Positions 8,475 to 16,824 of a DNA stretch of 64,000 nt are shown in pieces. The stretch spans positions 2,276,438 through 2,340,437 of the forward strand of contig OX638341.1 of NCBI GenBank assembly GCA_951812965.1. Reading direction: 5' to 3'. The DNA is from an uncultured Pseudohongiella sp. GTDB taxonomy: Bacteria; Pseudomonadota; Gammaproteobacteria; Pseudomonadales; Pseudohongiellaceae. The position numbers and the translations under genes are program-made. How positions within the stretch are numbered: the first letter of the stretch is position 1; each line of letters opens with the position of its first letter. Under the pieces are notes generated by a model. That model searched no databases. It saw only the letters and a list, made by a program, of their open reading frames with translations, and was not told the DNA's origin.

Positions 8475-10101
8475 TTCGCTGCCGGAGTTTCCGCAGACGC
8501 TCCCAGAGTTCCTTGCGCGCATCCGGCCGCAGCGGCCCTGCCAGGGTCAGGGTGACTTCGGCCTCGCGCAGATTTCCGGCGAGTTGCCTGCTGTCTGGCC
8601 CGCGCTTGCCGAATCCGCTGGCAAGTTGCTGCAATTGCAGTTCCATGCGCAATGCCTGGTCCTCTTTCGGCGTGTTCAAGCCCGCGTGGATCTCCAGTTG
8701 CACGCACTCACCGCGCTGCCGCTGTTCGCATTCCGTGGCTCGGGCTTCCAGATCGGCCGGGGTTTCGGTTTCCAGCAGTTCCTGCAGCCTTCGGCCCAGT
8801 TCGACGGCGTGAGAATCATCTTCGGCGGGCAATTTCTCCCAGTCTTCGATGCGGATGGCCGAACTGAGTCCGGAGAATTCTTCGGGTCCGACCGCGCCGA
8901 ACAAGCGCTCTTCCAGCTTTTCAAGAAAACCGACTCGCGGCGCGAGTTGTTCCAGCAGCGCATCGTGGTTTCGCTCAGCAGGTGGTCGGGCGCGTTCCCG
9001 GATTTTTGCCTGATGTTCGCCCAGGGACTTGAAAACCGTATCGCAGGCAGCGGCGAAATCTTCCCGAAAGCGTTTCTCATCCCGGAATTCAGCCGGACCG
9101 ATTCGCTTCCATTCGGTCTGTAGTTTGCGCGTTTCCGCGGCGGCGGCGGTGTGATCCTCGTGTGCGGCAAGCTCTTTTGCCCGATCCACGCAGGCCTGTT
9201 TACGAGCCGTGTTTTCTGCCATTGCTTCCTTTCGCAGATTCGTCAGCTTTTTCAGCGCGGCGTAATAGCGCTTCTGTAGAGGCTTGATTTTCGACTGCTC
9301 TACCGGCGCATGATCTTTCCAGGATGCGTTGCACTCGGATACAAGCTGGTGAAGTTTGAGAATATGAACAGGCTTCCCATCGAGTTCCTTCAGCCGCGCT
9401 TCCAGTTTCTCGCACAATTCGGTGCGGACTTTCAGGTTCCGCGCCATGCGTTGCTTTTTTTCCTGGAAATACTCCCTGCATGGCGCATACGCCTGATCCG
9501 ACAGCCGCTTGAAGTCGCGCCAGAGTTTCTCGTTCTGGTCCGACCTGCCCAGGGCTTTCCATTGTTCGTGCATCTTCTGTATGCGCTGGCTCAATTCGGG
9601 CGGGGGAAGACCGGCCTCCGGCAACATACTCATTTCCCCGATGAGTTCCTTTTTCTTTTCCGTGGCCGCGTAATTGCGCCATTTGCGCATCTCGAGCAGC
9701 GGTCCCTTGCAAGCGCCGGCTTCCTTTTGCATGGACTGCCGCAGTTTACCGGTGCATTGCTGAATGCTCCCCTGAATTCGATCCCATAAAGACAGCGCAT
9801 CCTTCGAGCGGCCGGCTTCCAGCGCTTCGTTCAGGGCCGCCACTTGAATGTGCAGGCGCTGTTGTAATTGCTGTTGGTAGTGGCTGTTCTTTTCCAACAG
9901 TTCCTGCAAAGCCTGCCATTGCTCGCCGGAAGTTCCCTGTTTGCCCAGGCGCTCGAAACTCCGCTGCAAGTCGAGCAATTCCCGGCTTTGCTTGTGGCTG
10001 ATGTGCGCCAGTTGATCGGTCAGTTCAGCCGGAATTGCTTCAGCGGCCGAAGGTTGCTCGTTTTCAAGCTTTTCTGACTCGGGAATTTCAGTCGCCGTCA
10101 T
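8440..10101 (-). CDS. DUF349 domain protein
   Basis: A 553-residue, charged, mainly helical protein with several DUF349-type repeats, recognisable by segments such as HEQWKALGRSDQNEKLWRDF, WKDHAPVEQSKIKPLQKRYY and QTEWKRIGPAEFRDEKRFRE. No signal peptide or membrane segment is present. DUF349 proteins occur widely in gammaproteobacteria, usually beside DNA repair or stress genes; their activity is not firmly known. Here it is flanked by a PlsC-like gene and by dinG on the other side of a repeat array. Start ATG at 10101. Confidence 0.75.
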   Translation of the reverse strand: MTATEIPESEKLENEQPSAAEAIPAELTDQLAHISHKQSRELLDLQRSFERLGKQGTSGEQWQALQELLEKNSHYQQQLQQRLHIQVAALNEALEAGRSKDALSLWDRIQGSIQQCTGKLRQSMQKEAGACKGPLLEMRKWRNYAATEKKKELIGEMSMLPEAGLPPPELSQRIQKMHEQWKALGRSDQNEKLWRDFKRLSDQAYAPCREYFQEKKQRMARNLKVRTELCEKLEARLKELDGKPVHILKLHQLVSECNASWKDHAPVEQSKIKPLQKRYYAALKKLTNLRKEAMAENTARKQACVDRAKELAAHEDHTAAAAETRKLQTEWKRIGPAEFRDEKRFREDFAAACDTVFKSLGEHQAKIRERARPPAERNHDALLEQLAPRVGFLEKLEERLFGAVGPEEFSGLSSAIRIEDWEKLPAEDDSHAVELGRRLQELLETETPADLEARATECEQRQRGECVQLEIHAGLNTPKEDQALRMELQLQQLASGFGKRGPDSRQLAGNLREAEVTLTLAGPLRPDARKELWERLRKLRQRISSRPPRTRTG

Positions 10102-10157
10102 GGCTGCACCCGTAATCTGCTATGGCGAACAAGCGCCAGTGTAACAAAACATTAAGC

Positions 10158-10177
10158 GGGCGAGGCATGCCTCGCCC
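10158..10177. repeat. Palindromic repeat core, copy B1
   Basis: Perfect 20-bp palindrome GGGCGAGGCATGCCTCGCCC directly left of the 51-bp tandem array. Confidence 0.85.
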
Positions 10178-10181
10178 CTAC

Positions 10182-10487
10182 AGGGGCGACAGGCATTGCG
10201 GGAAGCTCAAGCAATTTTGCCCGTATTTGTGTAGGGGCGACAGGCATTGCGGGAAGCTCAAGCAATTTTGCCCGTATTTGTGTAGGGGCGACAGGCATTG
10301 CGGGAAGCTCAAGCAATTTTGCCCGTATTTATGTAGGGGCGACAGGCATTGCGGGAAGCTCAAGCAATTTTGCCCGTATTTGTGTAGAGGCGACAGGCAT
10401 TGCGGGAAGCTCAAGCAATTTTGCCCGTATTTGTGTAGAGGCGACAGGCATTGCGGGAAGCTCAAGCAATTTTGCCCGTATTTGTGT
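10182..10487. repeat. Tandem array, six units of 51 bp
   Basis: Six head-to-tail units start at 10182, 10233, 10284, 10335, 10386 and 10437. Each begins AGGGGCGACAGGCATTGCGG or the variant AGAGGCGACA (units 5 and 6). Only scattered single-base differences separate the units, so expansion looks recent. The first eight bases of a unit equal the left arm of the flanking palindrome, so the array may have grown from a palindrome copy. No spacers, no ribosome site and no coding support were seen. Confidence 0.95.
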
Positions 10488-10489
10488 AG

Positions 10490-10509
10490 GGGCGAGGCAT
10501 GCCTCGCCC
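10490..10509. repeat. Palindromic repeat core, copy B2
   Basis: Perfect copy of GGGCGAGGCATGCCTCGCCC that closes the 51-bp tandem array on its right side. Confidence 0.85.
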
Positions 10510-10604
10510 GTGCGGCGCTTCGAACCTGCGACAAACTCGCTATATTTGCCGGTCGTGGTGCTATACTTTTTGCGGCGCACCCAGCCCGGACGGCACGCAC
10601 TCTG

Positions 10605-12749
10605 GTGGATTCCCTCAAACAGCAGATACAGTCGGATTACCGGCGGATTCTCGATGCCCGCGGCTTTCGGCCCCGCCACGGGCAGCGGCGCATGATCGCC
10701 GAGATCTTCAACACCCTGGCGGAACAGGGAGAGGAAGGGAAGGGTCCGGTTTGCGTGGTGGAAGCGGGCACCGGCACCGGCAAGACCCTGGCCTACCTGC
10801 TTGCAAGCCTGCCGCTGGCGATGGAAAGAAATCTCAAGCTTGTCGTCGCAACCGTCACGGTCTCCTTGCAGGAACAACTCGTCAACAAGGACATTCCCCA
10901 GATCCTGGCAGACACGGATCTGCAATTCGACTATGCCCTGGCAAAAGGCCGGGGCCGCTACCTGTGCCGATTGAAACTGGAAAGCCTGCTGCGCGGCGAC
11001 GACAGCCGCGCCGCCTTGCGCGATCTGTTCGAGGAAGACGTGGCGGCCGATTACGGTGCGGATCCGCAACTCTGGGAAGAGATGCGCCAGGAACTGGAAT
11101 CGGGCGACTGGCAAGGCGATCGGGACGACTGGAAGGAACCCCTGGCGCAGGATCGCTGGCAGCCGCTGACTGTCCAGCGCGGGGAATGCCTCGGCTCGCG
11201 CTGCCGGTTGTTCGGCAAATGCTGTTTCTACAACGCCCGCCGCGACCTGGATCAGGCTGATTGCATCGTCGCCAATCAGGATCTCGTGTTGACCGATCTC
11301 GCGCTCGGCGGCGGCGTAGTGCTGCCGGCGCCCGAGGATAGTATCTATATCTTCGATGAAGCTCACCATCTGCCCGAAAAAAGCAATCGCCATTTTGCCC
11401 ATTCGATCCGCGTGCGGGCTGAAGCCGACTGGCTGGAGCGTTGCGAGGCTATCGTCACACGCATGACCGACCAGCAGGTGCTGGAGCCGGAGGCGGTGAA
11501 GGAGTTGAAGGAACTGTTGCCGGAGTTGGGAAGCCGATTGCAGATGGCCTGGCTGCTGCTGAAGGATCTGAAGCGGTCTGATGGTGACAGTTATCGCGAT
11601 CGCATGACCCAGACCTTCGAACTCGGCGAGGCGCCCGCGGAACTGCGTGATCTGGCCGGCCCGCTGGCGAATTTTTTCGGACAACTCGAAAACAGGCTGG
11701 ATCGAGTGCGCGAACGCCTGCGCGAGATTTCGGATGAGGAAGACGAAGCGTCGGCCAGCGAGGAAGCGGCCGCGGCTGAAACCTGGTTTCCGGTCGCAGG
11801 AAACCTGCACGAGCGGGCCATGGCGAACCGCGCCTTGTGGGACAGTTATGCCGCTAGTAGCGTGGAAGGTGCGGCGCCCTGGGCGCGCTGGCTCAGTTTT
11901 GACAAGAATGACGACGATGCCGATATCGGAATATCCTCAAGCCCGGTGCTGGCGGCGGACAATCTTCAGCAAAGTCTTTGGCGGCGCTGCGCGGGGGCCG
12001 TGCTGACATCGGCCACTTTGTCCGCGCTGGGCGAGTTTTCCATGTTGCAGATGCGGGCCGGACTACCCGAACACGCTCGTTTCCTGAGTATTCCCAGCCC
12101 ATTTCCCTTTGCCGAGGCGGCAAGCCTGGAAGTGCCTGAAATGCGCTGCGAACCGAAAGAAACGCAAAGGCATACCGACTGCATCATCCGCTCGCTGCCG
12201 CGCCTGCTCGACCCGGAGGGGGCGTCACTGATGCTGTTTTCAAGCCGCGTCCAGATGCATGATGTGCTGGCAGCGCTGCCCGAAGAATGGCGCAAGCGTA
12301 TATTTTGTCAGGACGACTATCAGAAATTCGAACTCTTGCGCAAGCATCGCGCGCGCGTTGACAAGGGCAAGGGCAGCGTAATCTTCGGCCTGGCCAGTTT
12401 CGCCGAAGGCGTCGATCTGCCGGGCAAGTATTGTACGCATGTGCTGATCGCAAAAATTCCTTTTCCGGTACCCAGTGACCCGGTGGAACGGACGCTCGCG
12501 GACTGGTTCGACAAGGAACAGGGGAATTCGTTCATGCAATTGTCACTGCCCCAGGGCGCATTTCGTCTGAAACAGGCCTGCGGGCGCCTGTTGCGAAACG
12601 AGAACGACAGCGGCCGCATCACATTGTTCGATGAACGCATCGTGCGCAAGTTTTACGGCAAGGGACTGCTGGAGTCACTGCCACCGTTCCGGCGTGAGTT
12701 CCTCCAGCAAGACATTTCCCTGCCGCAGCGGGCCGATGGTCAGGATTAG
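10605..12749 (+). CDS. dinG: ATP-dependent DNA helicase DinG
   Basis: A 714-residue superfamily 2 iron-sulfur helicase (XPD/DinG group) that unwinds DNA 5'-3', including R-loops and forked structures. Walker A is GTGTGKT with K60, the DEAH box is DEAHH, and four cysteines in GECLGSRCRLFGKCCFYNAR and QADC match the [4Fe-4S] domain. The GTG at 10605 was chosen because VDSLKQQIQSDYRRILDARG then matches the usual DinG N-terminus. An open frame runs further up through the tandem repeats but that part is not protein-like. Length agrees with the family. The stop overlaps by 4 bp a convergent small gene at 12746-12919. No LexA-type site was recognised upstream. Confidence 0.92.
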   Translation: MDSLKQQIQSDYRRILDARGFRPRHGQRRMIAEIFNTLAEQGEEGKGPVCVVEAGTGTGKTLAYLLASLPLAMERNLKLVVATVTVSLQEQLVNKDIPQILADTDLQFDYALAKGRGRYLCRLKLESLLRGDDSRAALRDLFEEDVAADYGADPQLWEEMRQELESGDWQGDRDDWKEPLAQDRWQPLTVQRGECLGSRCRLFGKCCFYNARRDLDQADCIVANQDLVLTDLALGGGVVLPAPEDSIYIFDEAHHLPEKSNRHFAHSIRVRAEADWLERCEAIVTRMTDQQVLEPEAVKELKELLPELGSRLQMAWLLLKDLKRSDGDSYRDRMTQTFELGEAPAELRDLAGPLANFFGQLENRLDRVRERLREISDEEDEASASEEAAAAETWFPVAGNLHERAMANRALWDSYAASSVEGAAPWARWLSFDKNDDDADIGISSSPVLAADNLQQSLWRRCAGAVLTSATLSALGEFSMLQMRAGLPEHARFLSIPSPFPFAEAASLEVPEMRCEPKETQRHTDCIIRSLPRLLDPEGASLMLFSSRVQMHDVLAALPEEWRKRIFCQDDYQKFELLRKHRARVDKGKGSVIFGLASFAEGVDLPGKYCTHVLIAKIPFPVPSDPVERTLADWFDKEQGNSFMQLSLPQGAFRLKQACGRLLRNENDSGRITLFDERIVRKFYGKGLLESLPPFRREFLQQDISLPQRADGQD

Positions 12750-12919
12750 GTCTTGCGGGTAAAGACCATGCCCGCGGCGATGCCAATCAGTCCGAAAATA
12801 ACTATTGAAATCAGCATGTTGTCGACGAAAGGGCCGAGGCCGACGCCGACAATCAGACCGGCGGTGATACATAGCGCGAGCGTACCCTGTTTGGCTTGCT
12901 TCTTCGATTTTCTCGACAT
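12746..12919 (-). CDS. 57-residue two-helix membrane protein
   Basis: A small gene below common length cut-offs. The protein begins MSRKSKKQAKQGTLALC and ends MVFTRKT. It has a basic N-terminus, a first hydrophobic segment (about residues 14-29), a short GPFVDN turn, a second hydrophobic segment (about 35-53), and a basic end. That is a helical hairpin in the inner membrane with both ends likely in the cytoplasm. GAAAGTCTCC precedes the ATG at 12919. It lies between dinG (4-bp tail overlap) and the cyclophilin gene, on the cyclophilin strand. No family was recognised; function unknown. Confidence 0.6.
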   Translation of the reverse strand: MSRKSKKQAKQGTLALCITAGLIVGVGLGPFVDNMLISIVIFGLIGIAAGMVFTRKT

Positions 12920-12940
12920 GGAGACTTTCTCCCGGCGTGG

Positions 12941-13792
12941 TCAATTGACCTGCCGAATAGAATAAATCAAGCGGCCGGAAGAGGTAAATTGTTCCGGCTC
13001 CAATTCCAGGGGATCGACTGCCGCTGTTCCGATTCTGTCGACGGCTTCCATGCCTTCCACGACATGGCCGATTACTGTGTATCTACCATTCAGATGCGGC
13101 GCATCGCTCAAGGTAACGAAAAATTCCGGGCCGTTGTCGTCAGGCCCGCGGTTCGCAAGGGCCAGCACGCCGCGGACCAGACCCCGGCCGGGACGCCCGG
13201 CCTGATATCGATAGCCGAGTTGCGCATAGGCATCCTTGACGCTCATGTTGGCGAGCGCGGACATGATCTCGTCCTGGCGCGCCGCCACTTGTGCGTTGCC
13301 GCTGATGCCGAGGCGCCGGTACAGGGGTAGCAACAGCGTTTGTTCCAGATCGTGCTTGTCCTGGATGTCGAGCAGGGGATTGAATTCGCCGTCGGCGTAC
13401 AGAACCGGCTCCAGATCGAGCCCAAGCGCGTCGGCATTGATTTCATCGCGTACGGTCTCGTATTCCCTCTCGCCCTGATTCAGCGCCGGACTGCCGGCCT
13501 GGATCAGGAGCCCGGGAACAACGCGATGAAATCGCATGCCGTCGTAGTACCCGCGCGTAACGGCAAGCGCGGTCCGGTTCCCGGTATCCCGAGGCTCCGC
13601 CAGGGCAAGGAAATTCGTCACGTTAAGTGGTGCTTCGCTCCGCAGTAGTTCGACATAAATCGGGCCGAATTCGGTATTGACGAGCACCAGGGGATTGGCC
13701 GGGTCCTCCATTGCCGCGGCGGCCGAGACCGCGTCGGCCCTGGCCAGGGCGGGACTTAAAAGAACCAGTGAAATAACGATTAGAATACGCAT
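12941..13792 (-). CDS. Secreted cyclophilin-type peptidyl-prolyl isomerase
   Basis: A 283-residue protein with a signal peptide (MRILIVISLVLLSPALARAD) and a cyclophilin-type PPIase domain. The catalytic region is recognisable in GYYDGMRFHRVVPGLLIQAG and in NRGPDDNGPEFFVTLSDAPH, with HLNGRYTVIGHVVEGMEAVD near the end. It should assist proline isomerisation during folding in the periplasm. An insertion of about 90 residues between the two halves makes it longer than classical PpiA. The frame is open upstream to 14098, but that part overlaps the divergent porin gene; the ATG at 13792 with its signal peptide is the natural start. Confidence 0.85.
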   Translation of the reverse strand: MRILIVISLVLLSPALARADAVSAAAAMEDPANPLVLVNTEFGPIYVELLRSEAPLNVTNFLALAEPRDTGNRTALAVTRGYYDGMRFHRVVPGLLIQAGSPALNQGEREYETVRDEINADALGLDLEPVLYADGEFNPLLDIQDKHDLEQTLLLPLYRRLGISGNAQVAARQDEIMSALANMSVKDAYAQLGYRYQAGRPGRGLVRGVLALANRGPDDNGPEFFVTLSDAPHLNGRYTVIGHVVEGMEAVDRIGTAAVDPLELEPEQFTSSGRLIYSIRQVN

Positions 13793-13879
13793 GAGGCAAT
13801 TCGCGATTTGATTCCAGCGGCCTGTATTGCCCGGATTGTAGAAATTGCCCCGTCCATGAGCAAGAATAATGCTTGAGGA

Positions 13880-14629
13880 ATGCACTTGTTGAAAAAAATA
13901 TTCCTGCTCGGCGTGATCGTCCTGGTGGCCGGCGGAACCGCTTCGCCAGTGATTGCCCAGGGATTCAATGCGTTCAATCTGCAGATGTTGCACGCTTCGG
14001 GGTACAAACTCGGACGCGATCGCACAACGACACTGACGGGGGAATGGTCGAATGCCTGGCGCTACGGCGACAATTTCGCTTTCATCGACACGGCGCATCC
14101 TTTCACCGGCGAACCGGCCACATACTCGGAATGGCTGTCACGGCTGAGCTTGTCGGATCTTTTCGGCCGGGAGATTTCCGCCGGCCCCGTGCAAGACCTG
14201 TTGTTGGCCGGTAATCTGAAGAGAGGGGACGGGTACCGCGGTTATCTTGCCGGGATGGGAGTGAGGCTGGATGTGCCGGGGTTCAATTTTTTCAATGTCA
14301 ACGGCATGCACAGAAACGATCCGAATCTGCCGGGCTCGACCCGACAACTGAACATGTCCTGGGGTGGGACTTTCACTACGGGGGCGATACACTGGGAATT
14401 CGGCGGCTTTCTCAATTGGGCGGCCGCGGAAGGCATATCCGGAACCGGAGCCTACAGTCATCCCAACCTGCTGACGCAGCCGCAATTGATGTTCGATTTA
14501 GGCAGACTTCTCGGCGGCGGTCCGGACCATATTTATGCCGGCGTCGAATGGCAAGTCTGGCGTAACAAGTTCGGTATCGACGGATTTGACGAATCGGTAT
14601 TGCAGGCGGCGATAAAACTGAAGTTGTAA
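13880..14629 (+). CDS. Tsx/OmpK-like outer membrane channel
   Basis: A 249-residue outer membrane protein with signal peptide (MHLLKKIFLLGVIVLVAGGT, cleavage near VIAQ) and alternating aromatic beta-strand segments. The C-terminal stretch WQVWRNKFGIDGFDESVLQA closely follows the end of the nucleoside-specific channel family (Tsx/OmpK), and the protein ends in a short strand with leucine instead of the usual phenylalanine. Length is typical. The likely role is passive uptake of nucleosides or similar solutes. It is divergent from the cyclophilin with 87 bp between starts. Confidence 0.75.
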   Translation: MHLLKKIFLLGVIVLVAGGTASPVIAQGFNAFNLQMLHASGYKLGRDRTTTLTGEWSNAWRYGDNFAFIDTAHPFTGEPATYSEWLSRLSLSDLFGREISAGPVQDLLLAGNLKRGDGYRGYLAGMGVRLDVPGFNFFNVNGMHRNDPNLPGSTRQLNMSWGGTFTTGAIHWEFGGFLNWAAAEGISGTGAYSHPNLLTQPQLMFDLGRLLGGGPDHIYAGVEWQVWRNKFGIDGFDESVLQAAIKLKL

Positions 14630-14636
14630 GCGCGAT

Positions 14637-15224
14637 TCAATTCTGTATCGTTGACCCGTCACCGGCCTGATAACGGCTCAGATCGGCGGGTGTATCGATA
14701 TCCATGAGAATTGCGGCGTCCCTGACGGAAATTTCCCGCACAGTGGCTTCATTCCGGCGGATGATCCTTCGGCCGCCGCGTTCGTCGTTAAGCTCAGTGA
14801 GTTCAGCGAAGTAGCGGCTGCCGAAGCCCACCGGATTGCCCCGGCGGCCATTGTGGCTGGGAATGACGATTTCACCGGGAGCGAGTTCCGCGGCCAGCAA
14901 GCGATAGGTTTGCGGTTCGATGAAGGGCATGTCGGCAAGACAGACCAGGCAGCCGTCCCAGGCCGGAAGCCGTGAAATGCCCCACGCAAGGCTCGCGCCC
15001 ATTCCCTGTCCCGCACCGTCGCACAGCGTCACAGGCCATTCATTGAGACCGAGTCCGGATTCGGGGCGGGAAACGATCAGAATTTCATCGAGAACGGAAG
15101 AGATGTTTTCAAGCGTGTGCTGAATCAGCGGTCTGCCATCGGGCATGGGAGTCGTGAGCTTGTCGGCGCCGAACCTGCGGGCGAAGCCGGCAGCAAGTAC
15201 GAGTGCGCCGATTTTGTATTTCAC
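14637..15224 (-). CDS. MobA/MocA-like nucleotidyltransferase
   Basis: A 195-residue NTP-transferase with the N-terminal nucleotide-binding motif LVLAAGFARRFGADKL and a metal-binding aspartate near CLVCLADMPFIEP, followed by PSHNGRRGNPVGF, typical of MocA-type molybdenum cofactor cytidylyltransferases. These activate the cofactor for xanthine-oxidase-type enzymes, whereas the molybdoenzyme at 59208 should need the bis-guanine form; so a direct link between the two is not implied. It is separated from the small gene at 15236 by only 11 bp on the same strand. Confidence 0.78.
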   Translation of the reverse strand: MKYKIGALVLAAGFARRFGADKLTTPMPDGRPLIQHTLENISSVLDEILIVSRPESGLGLNEWPVTLCDGAGQGMGASLAWGISRLPAWDGCLVCLADMPFIEPQTYRLLAAELAPGEIVIPSHNGRRGNPVGFGSRYFAELTELNDERGGRRIIRRNEATVREISVRDAAILMDIDTPADLSRYQAGDGSTIQN

Positions 15225-15235
15225 CGGGGCTTGGT

Positions 15236-15472
15236 TCAGTGAATTATTCGGCCGGCGATGCGTGATTTACGTTCTGGCGCGGCCGTAATTTTCTGAGGTT
15301 CCGCTTCTTGTGAGTCCGCTTCAAGTTCCTTCTCGCGCAGGCGCAATTGTCTGCTCAGATGCCTTTTCAGGCGCTCGACCACTTCTGACATTACCTCGAT
15401 GGTCTGGCTGAGTTGGTCGAGCGTCTGCAATGCCTGTGCAGTATCGGGCCCTGCTGGTTTTTCCTTGCTCAT
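15236..15472 (-). CDS. Small coiled-coil protein after nrdB
   Basis: A 78-residue protein beginning MSKEKPAGPDTAQALQTLDQ with a helical, heptad-like middle (LDQLSQTIEVMSEVVERLKR and on) and a basic tail. No signal or membrane segment. It starts 32 bp after the nrdB stop and ends 11 bp before the MocA-like gene, so it probably belongs to the nrdA-nrdB transcript. The frame is open further up but only as the alternative reading of nrdB. Unrecognised; it may bind another protein through its coiled coil. Confidence 0.6.
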   Translation of the reverse strand: MSKEKPAGPDTAQALQTLDQLSQTIEVMSEVVERLKRHLSRQLRLREKELEADSQEAEPQKITAAPERKSRIAGRIIH

Positions 15473-15504
15473 GAGGTGTTTTCCTCGTCCGGTTGGCGTA
15501 GCGG

Positions 15505-16782
15505 TCAATCCCAGCTCAATGCGCCGCCGGTCTGATATTCGATTACCCGGGTTTCGAAAAAGTTCTTCTCCTTGCGCAAATCCATGATTTCCGACATCCA
15601 CGGGAAAGGATTGCCGACGCCGCGGAACCGTTCCTTCAGTCCGATCTGCACCAGCCGCCGATTGGCGATGAATTGCAGATATTCCTCCATCATGGCGGCG
15701 TTCATGCCGAGAATGCCTCGCGGCATGGTGTCCCGGGCGTATTCGATTTCGAGTTGCGTCGCCTGAAGAATCATCTGGGTCGCTTCTTCCCGCATATCTT
15801 CGGTCCACAGGTGCGGATTTTCGAGCTTGATCTGGTTGATCATGTCAATGCCGAAATTCAGATGCATCGATTCATCTCGCAGGATGTACTGGAACTGCTC
15901 CGAAGTGCCGGTCATCTTGTTGCGCCGGCCCATGGACAGGATCTGGGTGAATCCGCAATAGAAGAATATGCCTTCCAGGCAGCAATAGAATGCGATCAGG
16001 TTCTTGAGCAGTTCCTGATCGTTTTCCACCGTGCCGGTGTGAAATTGCGGATCCGACAGTGCCCGGGTGAATTTCAGGCCCCAGGACGCCTTTTTCGCGA
16101 CCGAAGGCACTTCGTGATACATGTTGAAGATCTCGCCTTCGTCCATTCCCAGCGATTCGATGCAATACTGATAAGCGTGCGTGTGGATGGCTTCCTCGAA
16201 GGCTTGCCGCAAGATGTACTGGCGGCATTCCGGATTGGTGATCAGTCGGTAAATCGCCAGCACCAGGTTGTTGGCCACCAGTGAATCGGCGGTGGAGAAG
16301 AAGCCGAGATTGCGCTTGACGATCAGGCGTTCGTCCGGGGTCAGCCCGTTTGGATCCTTCCACAAGGCTATATCCGCGTTCATGTTGACTTCCTGCGGCA
16401 TCCAGTGATTGGCGCAGCCGTCCAGATATTTCTGCCAGGCCCAGTCGTACTTGAACGGTACGAGCTGGTTCAGATCGGCCCGGCAATTGATCATGCGCTT
16501 GTCGTCGACGGCCACCCGGGAGGCGGTGCCTTCCAGTTCCTCCAGGCCCGCGCTTACGTCCAGATCCTTCAGATCCCGGATCGCCTGCTGCAAGGCATCG
16601 TCGTTGCGGCTGCGCGTCGCCGCATCGAGTTCCTCTGCCGACGCTTCGCTCGCCATCGGCTCCACCGGCCTCGCCGGCTCCGGCGATTCGGCTGAAAGCG
16701 GCTCCGGCGGTTCGGCCGTCGGCGGCTTCGGCACGGGGGCCAACGCTTCTTCGCGATTGAATTCATCCCATGACAACATCAC
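15505..16782 (-). CDS. nrdB: Ribonucleotide reductase class Ia, beta subunit
   Basis: The 425-residue radical-generating subunit of aerobic ribonucleotide reductase. Diiron ligands and the radical tyrosine are visible: D in FFSTADSL, then [12 protein letters not shown], where E, H and Y have the E115/H118/Y122 spacing of the E. coli protein, and RDESMHLNF for the second half. The C-terminus [10 protein letters not shown] is the tail that docks on NrdA. The first 90 residues or so are unusual: a Pro-Glu-rich segment ([19 protein letters not shown]) followed by a helical part, before the normal core. It is cotranscribed with nrdA, 42 bp downstream of its stop. Confidence 0.95.
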   Translation of the reverse strand: MMLSWDEFNREEALAPVPKPPTAEPPEPLSAESPEPARPVEPMASEASAEELDAATRSRNDDALQQAIRDLKDLDVSAGLEELEGTASRVAVDDKRMINCRADLNQLVPFKYDWAWQKYLDGCANHWMPQEVNMNADIALWKDPNGLTPDERLIVKRNLGFFSTADSLVANNLVLAIYRLITNPECRQYILRQAFEEAIHTHAYQYCIESLGMDEGEIFNMYHEVPSVAKKASWGLKFTRALSDPQFHTGTVENDQELLKNLIAFYCCLEGIFFYCGFTQILSMGRRNKMTGTSEQFQYILRDESMHLNFGIDMINQIKLENPHLWTEDMREEATQMILQATQLEIEYARDTMPRGILGMNAAMMEEYLQFIANRRLVQIGLKERFRGVGNPFPWMSEIMDLRKEKNFFETRVIEYQTGGALSWD

Positions 16783-16824
16783 TTCACCTCCATTTTCTGT
16801 TTTTCGAATTGCATCAAAGCGGCC

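Larger units (their letters stand above)
10102..10604. other. 503-bp non-coding stretch with repeats before dinG
   Basis: This divergent space between the DUF349 gene and dinG holds no supported gene. It is mostly repeat DNA: a palindrome at 10158-10177, six 51-bp tandem units, a second palindrome at 10490-10509, then about 95 bp of unique sequence with the likely dinG promoter. Because 51 is divisible by three, several frames stay open through the array, which creates a spurious cysteine-rich extension of dinG. Confidence 0.8.

Noticed and set aside
10158..10509. CRISPR-like array
   Set aside because: Units are contiguous with no unique spacers, and no cas genes are near.
10122..10604. N-terminal extension of DinG with six 17-residue cysteine-rich repeats
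   Set aside because: It is the translation of the 51-bp tandem array plus palindromes. The family similarity begins at the GTG at 10605, and the opposite strand is equally open.
12942..14098. Longer cyclophilin starting at 14098
   Set aside because: Would overlap the divergent porin; the signal peptide starts at 13792.
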